A stretch of DNA of 64,000 nucleotides from AWTP1-13 sp963840075 (GTDB taxonomy: Bacteria; Pseudomonadota; Alphaproteobacteria; Rhizobiales; Hyphomicrobiaceae): contig CAWIXS010000031.1 in NCBI GenBank assembly GCA_963840075.1, forward strand, positions 1-64,000. The letters are read 5' to 3'. The notes under the pieces are model-generated. The model saw only the letters and a list, made by a program, of their open reading frames with translations. It was not told the origin of the DNA and ran no database searches. Positions 37,709 through 46,241 of this stretch are shown piece after piece (within the stretch, counting starts at the first letter, position 1; each line of letters starts with the position of its first letter). The position numbers and the translations under genes were made by a program.

Positions 37709-37855
37709 CGAGCGGAGCCGCGCCATCGCCGCTCCTCTACCCGTTCGAGGCCTCCGCACAACATCGTCCGCTGCTAGCACATGGCGGACCCGCCTGACCG
37801 CCGTTTGCGAGGGTTCGATCGAGATCCTTCCGTCGGCCCGGTTGATGCAACCCGC

Positions 37856-38049
37856 TCAGAGGAAGTTGTACGGATCAACATCCACCGTGAGCCGCAAGTC
37901 CGACGGCGGCTTGGGCAGCGACCCGAGCCAGGCGCGCAGATAGGCCTGCACGTCGGCGTCGCGCGGGGCCTTCACCAGGAGGCGCCAGCGGTGGCGGGCC
38001 GCGGATCACGGCGATCGGCGCCTCGGTCGGACCCAGAACCTCGATGCGG
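37856..38049 (-). pseudogene. priA 3'-end fragment, copy A (diverged)
   Basis: The minus strand encodes the last 62 or so residues of PriA ending PSDLRLTVDVDPYNFL and TGA 37856-37858. It differs from the real gene at protein level (Ala-Pro-Arg-Asp-Ala-Asp-Val-Gln-Ala for Glu-Leu-Asp-Val-Gln-Ser) and at many synonymous sites. One extra base near 37997 breaks the frame. It abuts the higA stop by about 15 bp. It came from a different priA allele, not from a recent copy of the one at 41466. Confidence 0.8.
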
Positions 38050-38063
38050 CATCAGCGGCCGCG

Positions 38064-38372
38064 TTACGCGGCAGCGCGGATAGGGCGCGCGCGCTCGATG
38101 CGCTCGCGCTCGTCCGGCGAGTTCATCGCCTGCCACAGGTCGGAGCGCCGCTGCACGTTCAGCCAGAACTCGGGGCTGTTGCCGAATACGCGCGCAAGGA
38201 TCAAGGCCGTCGGTGCGGTCACGGAGCGACGGCCCCTGCACAGCTGGTTGACGTGCTTGCGCTGGACCCCCATCGCATCGGCCAGCGCCTGCTGCGTCAG
38301 CCTCATGGGCTCCATGAACTCCTCGACCAGGATTTCACCGACCGTTGCCGGCTTGCGCTTTGTCATCAGCAT
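38064..38372 (-). CDS. higA: HigA-type antitoxin (HTH, XRE family)
   Basis: A 100 to 102-residue antitoxin, starting at ATG 38372 or 38366, that binds its toxin and represses the pair. PATVGEILVEEFMEPMRLTQ and QALADAMGVQRKHVNQLCRG form the helix-turn-helix. SPEFWLNVQRRSDLWQAM is the HigA/VapI signature. It lies directly downstream of the toxin gene, the usual order for higBA. Located between priA fragments A and B. Confidence 0.93.
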   Translation of the reverse strand: MLMTKRKPATVGEILVEEFMEPMRLTQQALADAMGVQRKHVNQLCRGRRSVTAPTALILARVFGNSPEFWLNVQRRSDLWQAMNSPDERERIERARPIRAAA

Positions 38373-38380
38373 GGCTCGTC

Positions 38381-38677
38381 TCACCGGTAGCTGTGGTCGT
38401 CGAGGTACACATGGCTGGCTTCTCCGCGCTCGCCATCCCAGCGAAAGACAAGCCGCCATTTCTGATTGACGCGGATCGAATGATACCCTTTCAGCTTGCC
38501 GCTCAGCTTCTCGAAATGATTGCTGGGCGGCACCCGCAGATCCTGGTCGGTCGTTGCGTCGTCGAGCATCTGGAGCCTGCGGAACAGCCGATCCTCCAGA
38601 TCGGCGGGAATGTTCCGGGAGCGAACGTCGTCCACAAAAAACGCGCGCAGCCAGCCGTCCCGGAAGTCGACGATCAT
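38381..38677 (-). CDS. higB: HigB/RelE-family mRNA interferase toxin
   Basis: A 98-residue RelE-fold toxin that cuts mRNA on the ribosome. It has GWLRAFFVDDVRSRNIPADL, the substrate-groove segment HFEKLSGKLKGYHSIRVNQK and the C-terminal WRLVFRWDG with catalytic Arg. ATG 38677 follows a promoter with an operator-like palindrome. The antitoxin gene starts 9 bp after the toxin stop. Confidence 0.93.
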   Translation of the reverse strand: MIVDFRDGWLRAFFVDDVRSRNIPADLEDRLFRRLQMLDDATTDQDLRVPPSNHFEKLSGKLKGYHSIRVNQKWRLVFRWDGERGEASHVYLDDHSYR

Positions 38678-38701
38678 GCCACGCCCTCTGCCTATGCAGA
38701 A

Positions 38702-38720
38702 TGTACCCTCTCATGGTACA
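38702..38720. promoter_or_regulatory. higBA operator candidate
   Basis: TGTACC-CTCTCAT-GGTACA has perfect 6-bp arms and lies 25 bp upstream of the higB start. On the minus strand a TTGACC box lies just ahead and GTACAT follows, so the palindrome overlaps the likely promoter. This fits autorepression by HigA. Confidence 0.6.
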
Positions 38721-38811
38721 CATGGTCAAGGCCGGCTGGGGGGAGTGCAGGTCTCGCAGTGTGACGTCGGAACCAGGAAGAAAGCGGACATTGGCTTGGC
38801 TGATCCCGGCG

Positions 38812-39079
38812 TTAGAGAAAGTTGTACGGATCGATATCCACGGTCAGCCGCAGATCGGACGGCGGCTTGGGCAGCGACCCCAGCCACGCGCGCAGGTAGG
38901 ACTGCACGTCGAGCTCGCGCGGCGCCTTGACCAGGAGGCGCCAGCGGTGACGGCCGCGGATCACGGCAATGGGCGCCTCGGCCGGGCCCAGAACCTCGAT
39001 GCGCTCGGCCGGCGGGGCTTGGCGGGCGACATCGCGGGCGTAGAGCTGGGCCAGGTCCTTGTCGCGGGCGGAGACGACG
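38812..39079 (-). pseudogene. priA 3'-end fragment, copy B
   Basis: 268 bp match the last 268 bp of the real priA (41466-41733) almost base for base, ending PYNFL and TAA 38812-38814. Differences cluster in the last few codons, which are synonymous (CTC, TTT, AAC here against CTG, TTC, AAT). Homology stops abruptly at GAGACGACG. This is a recent partial duplicate, unlike copies A and C. Confidence 0.9.
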
Positions 39080-39215
39080 CCCTCTCGGCCGCCGCCCTGG
39101 CGCTCCTGCGCCAGCCCCAGCTCCGACCGGAGCGGCAGACGGCAGAAAGTGCGTCCCGACAGCGGTTTAGGCGAGACATGCCTTGGCGCTGCATGGGGTC
39201 AGACCCGCAGGGTCT
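38942..39215. repeat. Direct repeat B/D, first copy
   Basis: This 274-bp segment (the inner part of priA fragment B plus 136 bp of unrelated DNA) recurs nearly unchanged at 40742-41016. The unrelated part contains a short open frame (minus strand, MSRLNRCRDALSAVC) of no known family and ends in a GGGGTCAGACCC repeat. Confidence 0.9.
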
Positions 39216-39635
39216 CAGACGGAAATCGCAAAAATATGCTCGAAACCGTCACCTTGCAGCGCATCCCGCCTGTCGCGGCTCGCCGATACCCCCTCCGCAG
39301 CGTTATCACACGGCCAAGACCCAGAGCGGACCTTTGTAGCCCGCGCGCCCGTCACTTTGCCCATCAGCACAAGCACGCGGCAAGGCTGATGGTAACGGCA
39401 GTTTGACTTTCCCCAAGCGTTGGCACGCCATTCCTCTGGACACTCACCTTGCAGTACATCCTCTCGTCGTTCATCCCTCGCACAGCATGAAAATCGCGCC
39501 CACTGCACGGAAATCAAGTTGCCGTGAACTGAGGAATTCCGGCTCTCAAGGAACCGTTTACCTCGCATGATCGTCAGGAGATTGACGTGATGGCGTAACC
39601 CCACGCCCTGCGCGTCATCGTGGAGGAGTCGTCTC
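39216..39635. other. Gene-free accessory spacer
   Basis: About 420 bp of moderate G+C between the direct repeat and the haemoglobin gene. I see no conserved protein. The haemoglobin gene's promoter presumably lies in its right part; a GTGGAGGAG ribosome site precedes ATG 39636. Confidence 0.35.
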
Positions 39636-40145
39636 ATGAAGCATCTCGCTTTGCAGATCTCCACAGCCATCGCCGTGCTGCTCGCAGGGACGACAGCATA
39701 CGCGCAACAAAAGCCGCTTTACGAACGCCTGGGCGGTGCGTTTGCTATTGCAGCGGTAGTCAACCACTTCAGCGATGCAGTCGTCGAAAACCCCATCGTT
39801 GGCCAGAAATCGAAGAACCCCGCCCTCCGGGAATGGCACACCAAAAATCTGAGCCGACTTCCGGGGCTCAAATTCATGCGCACGCTGTGGGTCTGCAACG
39901 TTGCGGGTGGACCCTTCCAATATACAGGCACGAAACCGGGCAGTACCCCCCTTGGTCTGGAAGAAGCGCATCGCGAGTTGAAGATCTCTCCCGCCGAGTT
40001 CGATGAAGTGGCGGCCGAACTTGGGCGAACGCTTGACTTCTTCAAGGTGCCCGCCCAGGAGAAGAAAGAGGTTCTAGCGGCGTTTGCCGCACACAAAGAC
40101 GAGGTGACTGCCGGTTACGTGGCCGCCGGCAAGAAAGGGCGTTGA
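39636..40145 (+). CDS. Exported group 1 truncated haemoglobin
   Basis: A 169-residue globin of the trHbN type. It has a signal peptide (MKHLALQISTAIAVLLAG, cleavage near AYAQQ). Then comes PLYERLGGAFAIAAVVNHF, the typical start; GGPFQYTG is the family's conserved turn, and LEEAHRELKIS contains the likely proximal His. A 2/2 globin fold that binds O2 or NO is expected, located in the periplasm. A strong GGAGGAG lies upstream. It sits between priA fragments B and C. Confidence 0.88.
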   Translation: MKHLALQISTAIAVLLAGTTAYAQQKPLYERLGGAFAIAAVVNHFSDAVVENPIVGQKSKNPALREWHTKNLSRLPGLKFMRTLWVCNVAGGPFQYTGTKPGSTPLGLEEAHRELKISPAEFDEVAAELGRTLDFFKVPAQEKKEVLAAFAAHKDEVTAGYVAAGKKGR

Positions 40146-40238
40146 AGGCTTGAGTGGCGCCCTTCGTTCGACGCCCGCTTCTGGCGCACAGCGGACAGTG
40201 CCGCGCTTCGCCGATACCGGCATCAGAGAAAACCGGCA

Positions 40239-40311
40239 TCAGAGAAAGTTGTACGGGATCGATATCCACGGTCAACCGCACGTCGGAGAGCGGCTTGGGG
40301 AGACCCGAGCC
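40239..40311 (-). pseudogene. priA 3'-end fragment, copy C (diverged, short)
   Basis: About 73 bp encode the last two dozen PriA codons, ending PYNFL and TGA 40239-40241, with several substitutions and two single-base shifts against the real gene. A 15-bp unit, CCGGCATCAGAGAAA, is doubled just before it (40218-40232 and 40233-40247). This is the most decayed of the four fragments. Confidence 0.65.
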
Positions 40312-40741
40312 GACCTGGATTTGTCGCCAGCCCGGCTCGGTGCAATCGCGCTGACGCACGATTTCACCCTGCGGTTGGTACATGAGTAACGCTAATTGCA
40401 GAAGAGCCGCTCCGAGGGGGCACGAACGTTGTCCCCGGCGATTTCTGTTCCGGGCCATACTTTGGCTTCCCGCGTCCCCCTGCATGGGTCCGCGATCGCA
40501 CCTTGAGCCACTGAAGGCGGCCAACGGCTCCCCGTCATTGCTGGCGCTTCACCGTCGGCGGTCAGCCCGGACCTCCTGGATCTCGAGCCATCTCGCTCTC
40601 CTTCCAGGCGCCGGCCGCCTGCACATGAGGGACGGATGGCGCCACCCACGTCCCGTCGCAACAGGCGACGCCCACAGCTTAACAAGGCCCCGACCGCCGT
40701 CGACGCGGGTGCCGAAAGGCAACCCCGGGCCGTGAGGCCCT
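40312..40741. other. Gene-free accessory spacer between priA fragments
   Basis: About 430 bp without a recognisable protein, RNA or repeat. Open frames here lack any family character. Confidence 0.35.
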
Positions 40742-41016
40742 CAGCGGTGACGGCCGCGGATCACGGCAATGGGCGCCTCGGGCCGGGCGCAGAACCTCGA
40801 TGCGCTCGGCCGGCGGGGCTTGGCGGGCGACATCGCGGGCGTAGAGCTGGGCCAGGTCCTTGTCGCGGGCGGAGACGACGCCCTCTCGGCCGCCGCCCTG
40901 GCGCTCCTGCGCCAGCCCCAGCTCCGACCGGAGCGGCAGACGGCAGAAAGTGCGTCCCGACAGCGGTTTAGGCGAGACATGCCTTGGCGCTGCATGGGGT
41001 CAGACCCGCAGGGTCT
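40742..41016. repeat. Direct repeat B/D, second copy (with priA fragment D)
   Basis: 275 bp nearly identical to 38942-39215. The first 139 bp (to 40880) are the inner part of the priA 3' region lacking its final codons; the rest is the same unrelated DNA and ends in GGGGTCAGACCC. One extra G near 40781 and one C-to-G change distinguish it. It lies about 450 bp before the stop of the intact priA. Confidence 0.9.
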
Positions 41017-41089
41017 GACCCACGCGGATCCCTTGCAGCGAGCCTGTACGGCCAGAAAGCCTGCAGACACAACATGGAAGAATAACAAC

Positions 41090-41118
41090 ATAATAGCAAA
41101 CCAGGGTCAGTCTGTCAA
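41090..41118 (-). promoter_or_regulatory. Strong sigma-70-like promoter on minus strand
   Basis: Read on the minus strand: TTGACA (41118-41113), 17-bp spacer, TATTAT (41095-41090). The spacer ends CTGGTTTGC exactly as in the promoter at 14060-14088, and further bases up- and downstream agree. Transcription would run into direct repeat D, where no convincing gene exists. Confidence 0.55.
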
Positions 41119-41410
41119 TTGGAAAAATCTGTTCGCCGCCGGAGATGAAGCGCTTTCCTCCTCGAGGGCTCACATGAGGGCAGACTCGGAGGAAGTCGTG
41201 GGGGCCTCGCGAGACGCTGTAGGTTGCATCGGTGCTCGGACCGTCAGGTTCTACCTGCGGACGTTCGAGGGGACCCACGCTCACACTGCGCGCGAGGAAG
41301 CGCTGGGTAATGGCAGCGACCGCCTTGCTCCGCTCTTTGCCAGAGCGCAGGACGCCCTCACGGAGATCAGGCTGCAGGAAAAGCGAAGCAGGCGAAGAGG
41401 CCCGTCCGCT

Positions 41411-41459
41411 GTGCATAGGTTGCATCAGTGCATTACGGCTGACGCCTAATGCACCCTAC
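41411..41459. repeat. TGCAATAAGGC-family palindromic repeat, degenerate
   Basis: GTGCATAGG...GTGCATTACGGC and GCCTAATGCACCCTAC form an imperfect palindrome just after the priA stop. It is related to the units at 48458-48500 and 55073-55171. Confidence 0.45.
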
Positions 41460-41465
41460 AAGTCG

Positions 41466-43718
41466 CTACAGGAAATTGTACGGATCGATATCCACGGTCA
41501 GCCGCAGATCGGACGGCGGCTTGGGCAGCGAGCCCAGCCACGCCCGCAGGTAGGACTGCACGTCGAGCTCGCGCGGCGCCTTGACCAGGAGGCGCCAGCG
41601 GTGACGGCCGCGGATCACGGCAATGGGCGCCTCGGCCGGGCCCAGAACCTCGATGCGCTCGGCCGGCGGGGCTTGGCGGGCGACATCGCGGGCGTAGAGC
41701 TGGGCCAGATCCTTGTCGCGGGCGGAGACGACGAGGGCGGCGAGGCGGCCGTAGGGCGGCAGCAGGCCGGCCTGGCGCTGGCGGATCTCGTTCGTCAGGA
41801 ACATCTCGCGGTCGCCGGTGATGATGGCCTGCATCGCCGGGTGCTCGGGCATGTAGGTCTGAACGAAGCCGCGCCCGATGGCGAGCACACGGCCGGCGCG
41901 GCCCGTCACCTGGTAGAGGAGCTGGAAGGTGCGCTCCGCCGCCCTGGGATCGGCGCTGCCGAGGCCGAGATCGCCGTCCACCACGCCGACCGTGGCAAGC
42001 TGCGGGAAGTGGTGCCCCTTGGCCACCATCTGGGTGCCGATGACGATGTCGGCCTCGCCCGATTCGATTCCCTTGATCACCTCGCGCATCTCGATCAGCG
42101 ACGGCACCAGGTCGGAGGACAGGAGCGCGAGCCGCGCCGCTGGGAAGCGCACGCGCACCTCCTCGGCGATGCGCTCGACGCCCGGCCCGCAGGCGACCAG
42201 CGTGTCGCGCTCGCCGCACTTGGGGCACTTCTCGGGCAGCGGCAGGGAGAAGCCGCAGTGGTGGCAGTTGAGGCGGCTGCGGTAGCGGTGCTCCACCAGC
42301 CAGGCCGTGCACTGCGGGCAGTCGAAACGGTGGCCGCAGGCGCGGCACAAGGTGAGGGGCGCATAGCCGCGGCGGTTGAGGAACAGGAGCGCCTGCTGCC
42401 TCTTGGCCAAGGTCTCCTCGACGGCGGCGACCAGCGCAGGCGCGAGCCAGCGGCCGGGCTCGGGCGGCGTCTTGCGCATGTCGATGGCCACCACGTCGGG
42501 CAGCTCCGCGCCGGCGTAGCGGCCGGGCAGGGTGACGCTGCGGTAGCGCCCGGCGCGGGCGTTGACGTGGGTCTCGATGGAGGGCGTGGCCGACGACAGA
42601 ACGATCGGCAAGGCGCCGACGCTGGCGCGCACGACGGCCATGTCGCGTGCCTGGTAGTGTACCCGGTCCTCCTGCTTGAAGCTGCCGTCGTGCTCCTCGT
42701 CGACGACGATGAGGCCGAGATCGGTGTAGGGCAGGAACAGGGCGGAGCGGGCACCGACCACGACGCGCGCTTCCCCGGTGGCGGCGGCGCGCCAGGCGCG
42801 CGCGCGCTCGGGCGCGGAGAGCGCGGAGTGCCATTCCACCGGCGGGCAGCCGAAGCGCGCCTTGAAGCGGTCCATGAACTGGCTGGTGAGGGCGATCTCC
42901 GGCAGCATGATGAGCGCCTGCCGGCCCTTCTCCAGGGTGCGCCCGACCGCCTCGAAATAGACCTCGGTCTTGCCGGAGCCGGTGACGCCGTCGAGCAGCG
43001 TGACGGAGAACGCCCCATCGGCGGCGGCATGCATGGCGTGGGCGGCCTGAGCCTGCGCACCACTGAGCTCGACCTTGGAGAAGGCGGCGTCGGGCACGGG
43101 GAAGCGGCGCTCGGGGATCGCCACCTCGATCAGCGTGCCGGCGGCGACGAGGCCGTCGATCACGCCGTTGGTGCACTGCGCCTGCGCCGCGAGCGCGCTC
43201 CTGGCGCGGACGAGGCCGTCGGCGGCGATGGTGAGCGCCCGCCTGCGCGCCGGCGTCATGCGCGGCGGCGCGCTCGCCTCGGCGTTGCGCACGACGCCGA
43301 AACGCGGCTTGGCGGGCTCGAACACTGCCGGCGCCCCCATCATCATGCGCACAACCATGCCGAGCGGCGTCAGCGTGTAGCGCGCCACCCATTCGGCGAA
43401 GCGCAGGGACACCGAAGGGAGCGGCGGGACTTCGGCCAAGGGGGCGGTGATGGCCTTGAGCTTCTTGTCGGGGACCGGCTTGCCGGGATCGCCGCAGGGC
43501 GCGTCCCAGACCACGCCGATGCGGCTCTGCGGGCCGAACGGGACCAGCACAAAGGCCCCGGGCGGCGGCGGCTCCAGATCGGTGGGCAGCAGGTAGTCGT
43601 AGGTCTGGTCGAGCGCCACGGGGAGCAGCACGGGCACGCGCGGGCCGCCGGGCGCAAGCGGAGGGCCGGCTGGTTCATCGAGCTGTGCGAGCAGGCTTTC
43701 CAAACCGAAACCCCGCAA
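41466..43718 (-). CDS. priA: Primosomal protein N' (replication restart helicase PriA)
   Basis: A 3'-5' helicase that reloads the replisome at stalled forks. The 750-residue protein has the N-terminal DNA-binding domain (about 28-130), Walker A DGVTGSGKTEVYFEA, DEEH in LIVVDEEHDGSFKQED, and Zn-binding Cys pairs (CRACGHRFDCPQC, CHHCGF, CPKCG). It has helicase motif VTGRAGR and ends in PSDLRLTVDIDPYNFL. The longest frame begins with TTG 43718; the true start could be a little downstream. It is convergent with nothing and divergent from the transaldolase. Confidence 0.95.
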   Translation of the reverse strand: MRGFGLESLLAQLDEPAGPPLAPGGPRVPVLLPVALDQTYDYLLPTDLEPPPPGAFVLVPFGPQSRIGVVWDAPCGDPGKPVPDKKLKAITAPLAEVPPLPSVSLRFAEWVARYTLTPLGMVVRMMMGAPAVFEPAKPRFGVVRNAEASAPPRMTPARRRALTIAADGLVRARSALAAQAQCTNGVIDGLVAAGTLIEVAIPERRFPVPDAAFSKVELSGAQAQAAHAMHAAADGAFSVTLLDGVTGSGKTEVYFEAVGRTLEKGRQALIMLPEIALTSQFMDRFKARFGCPPVEWHSALSAPERARAWRAAATGEARVVVGARSALFLPYTDLGLIVVDEEHDGSFKQEDRVHYQARDMAVVRASVGALPIVLSSATPSIETHVNARAGRYRSVTLPGRYAGAELPDVVAIDMRKTPPEPGRWLAPALVAAVEETLAKRQQALLFLNRRGYAPLTLCRACGHRFDCPQCTAWLVEHRYRSRLNCHHCGFSLPLPEKCPKCGERDTLVACGPGVERIAEEVRVRFPAARLALLSSDLVPSLIEMREVIKGIESGEADIVIGTQMVAKGHHFPQLATVGVVDGDLGLGSADPRAAERTFQLLYQVTGRAGRVLAIGRGFVQTYMPEHPAMQAIITGDREMFLTNEIRQRQAGLLPPYGRLAALVVSARDKDLAQLYARDVARQAPPAERIEVLGPAEAPIAVIRGRHRWRLLVKAPRELDVQSYLRAWLGSLPKPPSDLRLTVDIDPYNFL

Positions 43719-43830
43719 CTAGAAGCGACATTGCAGAATCGAGATATAGCCTAGCGGAATGCTCGCGGCGAACGTATGGCGAACGTGGCCTGCGCGGCTG
43801 GCGGCGCCGAAAACCGTGGAGAAAGGGCCC

Positions 43831-44488
43831 ATGAAATTCTTCGTCGACACGGCGGACCTGGCGGAGATCAAGGAGCTGGCCGCCACCGGGCTCGTCGACG
43901 GCGTCACCACCAACCCGTCGCTGGTCGCCAAGGCAGGGGGCGACTTCAAGGCGATCATCGCCGAGATCTGCGGGGTCGTACCGGGTCCGGTGAGCGCGGA
44001 GGTGGCCGCCACCGATCTCGCCGGCATGCTGAAGGAAGGCCGCACGCTGGCCCAAGATCGCCGGCAACGTGACGGTGAAAGTTCCGCTAACGTGGGATGG
44101 CCTGAAGGCCTGCCGGGCGCTCACCGGCGACGGCACCATGGTGAACGTGACGCTGTGCTTCTCGGCCAACCAGGCGCTGCTGGCGGCGAAGGCCGGAGCA
44201 ACGTTCGTCTCGCCGTTCGTCGGGCGGCTCGACGATGCCGGCCAGGACGGCATGGAGCTGGTGCGCGAGATCCGCACCGTCTACGACAACTACGCCGACC
44301 TCGGGACGCAGATCCTCGCGGCATCGATCCGCAACGTCACGCATGTCAAGCAGGCGGCGATGATCGGCGCCGATGTCGCCACCATCCCGCCCGCGGTGCT
44401 GCGCGCGCTCGTCAGGCACCCCCTGACCGACAAGGGGCTCGAGCAGTTTCTCGCGGACTGGCGCAAGACCGGCCAGGACATCGCGTGA
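43831..44488 (+). pseudogene. Transaldolase (TalC/fructose-6-phosphate aldolase type), one frameshift
   Basis: Moves dihydroxyacetone units in sugar-phosphate metabolism. ATG 43831 starts MKFFVDTADLAEIKELAATG with TTNPSLVAKAG. An extra C near 44052 shifts the frame. After it, IAGNVTVKVPLTWDGLKACR contains the Schiff-base Lys, followed by LCFSANQALLAAKAGATFVS and VGRLDDAGQDG. The corrected length of about 218 residues is normal. A ribosome site GGAGAAAGGG lies upstream. Transaldolase next to priA is a common Rhizobiales order. Confidence 0.9.
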
Positions 44489-44553
44489 CGGTCCGATCAG
44501 CCGCCCACATCGTTCTTCCGGCAAGGCTCCTCCGGCAAGGCCCTCAACAAGAC

Positions 44554-44576
44554 GCCTCTCCCTTGCGGGGAGAGGC
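44554..44576. terminator. Bidirectional hairpin between transaldolase and csp genes
   Basis: GCCTCTCCC (44554-44562) pairs with GGGAGAGGC (44568-44576) around TTGCG. It lies between two convergent genes, so it can end both transcripts, though no U-tract is present. Confidence 0.5.
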
Positions 44577-44654
44577 GCTCGGAGTCCGTGCGGTCCGACA
44601 TTCGCGCTCGTGCGCGCTCGGACCCGAGATCGTGAAGGCAGCAGGTTGTCAGGC

Positions 44655-44867
44655 TCAGACCTTCTGCAGCTGGCCCGCCTGCTTGCCGCGTCCGCGCTTG
44701 TCATCCTCCAGAACGAAGCTGACCTTGTCGCCCTCGTTGAGCGAGCGAATGTTCGCTTGCTCGAGCGCCGTTGCGTGCACGAACACGTCCTTGCCCCCGC
44801 CGTCCGGCTGGATGAAGCCGTAGCCCTTGGCGGTGTTGAAGAACTTCACGGTACCTGTGACGCGCAT
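44655..44867 (-). CDS. Cold-shock protein (CspA family)
   Basis: A 70-residue single-stranded nucleic-acid-binding protein with one cold-shock domain. RNP1 is KGYGFIQPDG and RNP2 is DVFVHATAL. The C-terminal tail is Lys/Arg/Gln-rich. ATG 44867 follows AAGGAACTCC. The upstream gap of about 300 bp to the divergent xerC could include a long 5' leader, as in many csp genes, but no known leader motif was identified. Confidence 0.94.
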   Translation of the reverse strand: MRVTGTVKFFNTAKGYGFIQPDGGGKDVFVHATALEQANIRSLNEGDKVSFVLEDDKRGRGKQAGQLQKV

Positions 44868-45165
44868 GTGGGGAGTTCCTTATCCCAGAAAAGCGTGAAA
44901 GTTTGCCGGTCACTGTTGAGCCGCACGCTCGGCCCGGTAGCTCAGACATGGGGAAGGCACACCGCCCAGGTGGGCAAGCAGCAAAACCACAGATCGTGAG
45001 GTTGCGCCCCGCCATGGGGCGCCCCGGCTGCGGCCCTGTATGGGCCGCGATGGCGGCGGAAGCAAGACACAGGTATGGGATCGGAAACCCCGATTAGTTC
45101 TATCTTTTCTGAGTAGAAGCTGGGCAGGGCAGCGGCGCACCAGCCTTAGTATTCCGTTAACCGAC

Positions 45166-46167
45166 ATGCGCAATGTTGCCAAGATGTTCCGGGACAATTC
45201 GATGCGCGGCAGCTTCGCTTCTCTGGTCGACGAGGACGGCGCGTTGCCGGCCGCTGCGGACGACGTGCGCGCCGCCGGCGCGGCCTGGCTCGCCCACATG
45301 GCGCACGAGCAGGGCAGGGCGGACAAGACGCTCGAGGCCTATGCGCGCGATCTGCGCCAGCTCCTCGCTTGGCTGGCCGGCGAATTGGGGCGCGCACCCG
45401 CGCTCTGCGATCTCGCGGCGCTCGACGCCAAGCGCTTTCGTGCCTTCATGGCGGCGAGACGGCGCGCCGGATGCGCCAGCCGCTCGCTCGCCCGCGCCAT
45501 GTCGGGCCTGCGCACCTTCTTCCGCTGGCTCGACGCGGAGGACGTGGCGAGCAGCCGCGCGATCCTGCAGGTCATGCTGCCGAAGGTCCCGCACGGCATC
45601 CCCAAGCCGCTGACGGTCGAGAAGGCCAAGGCCGTGGTCGAGGCCGGAGCGCGGGCCGAGCTGGATTGGATCGCGGCGCGCGATGCGGCGGTGCTGCTGC
45701 TGCTCTACGGCTCGGGCCTGCGCATCTCCGAGGCGCTGGCGGTCACGCCGAGGGAGGCGCCTAAAGAGGGACGCGAGGTCCTGCGCGTCGTCGGCAAGGG
45801 CGGCAAGGAGCGGCTGGTGCCGGTGCTGCCCGTGACGCAAACGGCCGTCACGCGCTACATCGCGCTCTGCCCGTATGCCCTGGCGCCCGATGGCCCGCTG
45901 TTCTTCGGCGCCAAGGGCGGCCGGCTGAGCCCGCGCATCGTGCAGCTTCTGATCGAGCGCCTGCGCACCGGCCTCGGGCTGCCCGACACGGCGACGCCGC
46001 ACGCGCTCCGCCACTCGTTCGCCACGCACCTGCTGTCCGCGGGCGCGGACCTGCGCCAGATCCAGGAGCTGCTCGGCCACGCCAGCCTGTCGACCACGCA
46101 GGTGTACACCGAGGTCGACCGCGATCGTCTGCTCGCCGTCTACGAGAAGGCCCACCCGCGGGCGTAA
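45166..46167 (+). CDS. xerC: Tyrosine recombinase XerC
   Basis: Resolves chromosome dimers at dif together with XerD. The 333-residue protein has an N-terminal SAM-like core-binding domain (about 40-130). The catalytic domain has Arg in YGSGLRISEAL, Lys in GKGGKERLVPVLP, HALRHSFATHLL (His-x-x-Arg) and GHASLSTTQVYTEV (His and nucleophile Tyr). ATG 45166 is chosen; ATG 45184 and 45202 are in frame. It belongs to the conserved priA-transaldolase-xerC neighbourhood and is not an island integrase. Confidence 0.93.
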   Translation: MRNVAKMFRDNSMRGSFASLVDEDGALPAAADDVRAAGAAWLAHMAHEQGRADKTLEAYARDLRQLLAWLAGELGRAPALCDLAALDAKRFRAFMAARRRAGCASRSLARAMSGLRTFFRWLDAEDVASSRAILQVMLPKVPHGIPKPLTVEKAKAVVEAGARAELDWIAARDAAVLLLLYGSGLRISEALAVTPREAPKEGREVLRVVGKGGKERLVPVLPVTQTAVTRYIALCPYALAPDGPLFFGAKGGRLSPRIVQLLIERLRTGLGLPDTATPHALRHSFATHLLSAGADLRQIQELLGHASLSTTQVYTEVDRDRLLAVYEKAHPRA

Positions 46168-46169
46168 GT

Positions 46170-46187
46170 AAGGCAGTAAGGCAGTAG
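46170..46187. repeat. GGCAGTA repeat, left copy
   Basis: AAGGCAGTAAGGCAGTAG, two GGCAGTA units, starts 2 bp after the xerC stop. The inverted form lies at 46615-46643, so the pair brackets the four-helix-bundle gene. Confidence 0.65.
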
Positions 46188-46241
46188 ACAAATTGCCGTC
46201 CACTGCATTATTGCCGTGTTGCCCTATTCTTCGGAGGGACT

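Noticed and set aside
40382..40735. Plus-strand open frame between priA fragments C and D
   Set aside because: The composition is not protein-like and no motif is visible.
45166..46167. XerC as the integrase of the priA island
   Set aside because: Its sequence and position next to priA and transaldolase fit the housekeeping XerC; it is outside the fragment array and not associated with attachment repeats.
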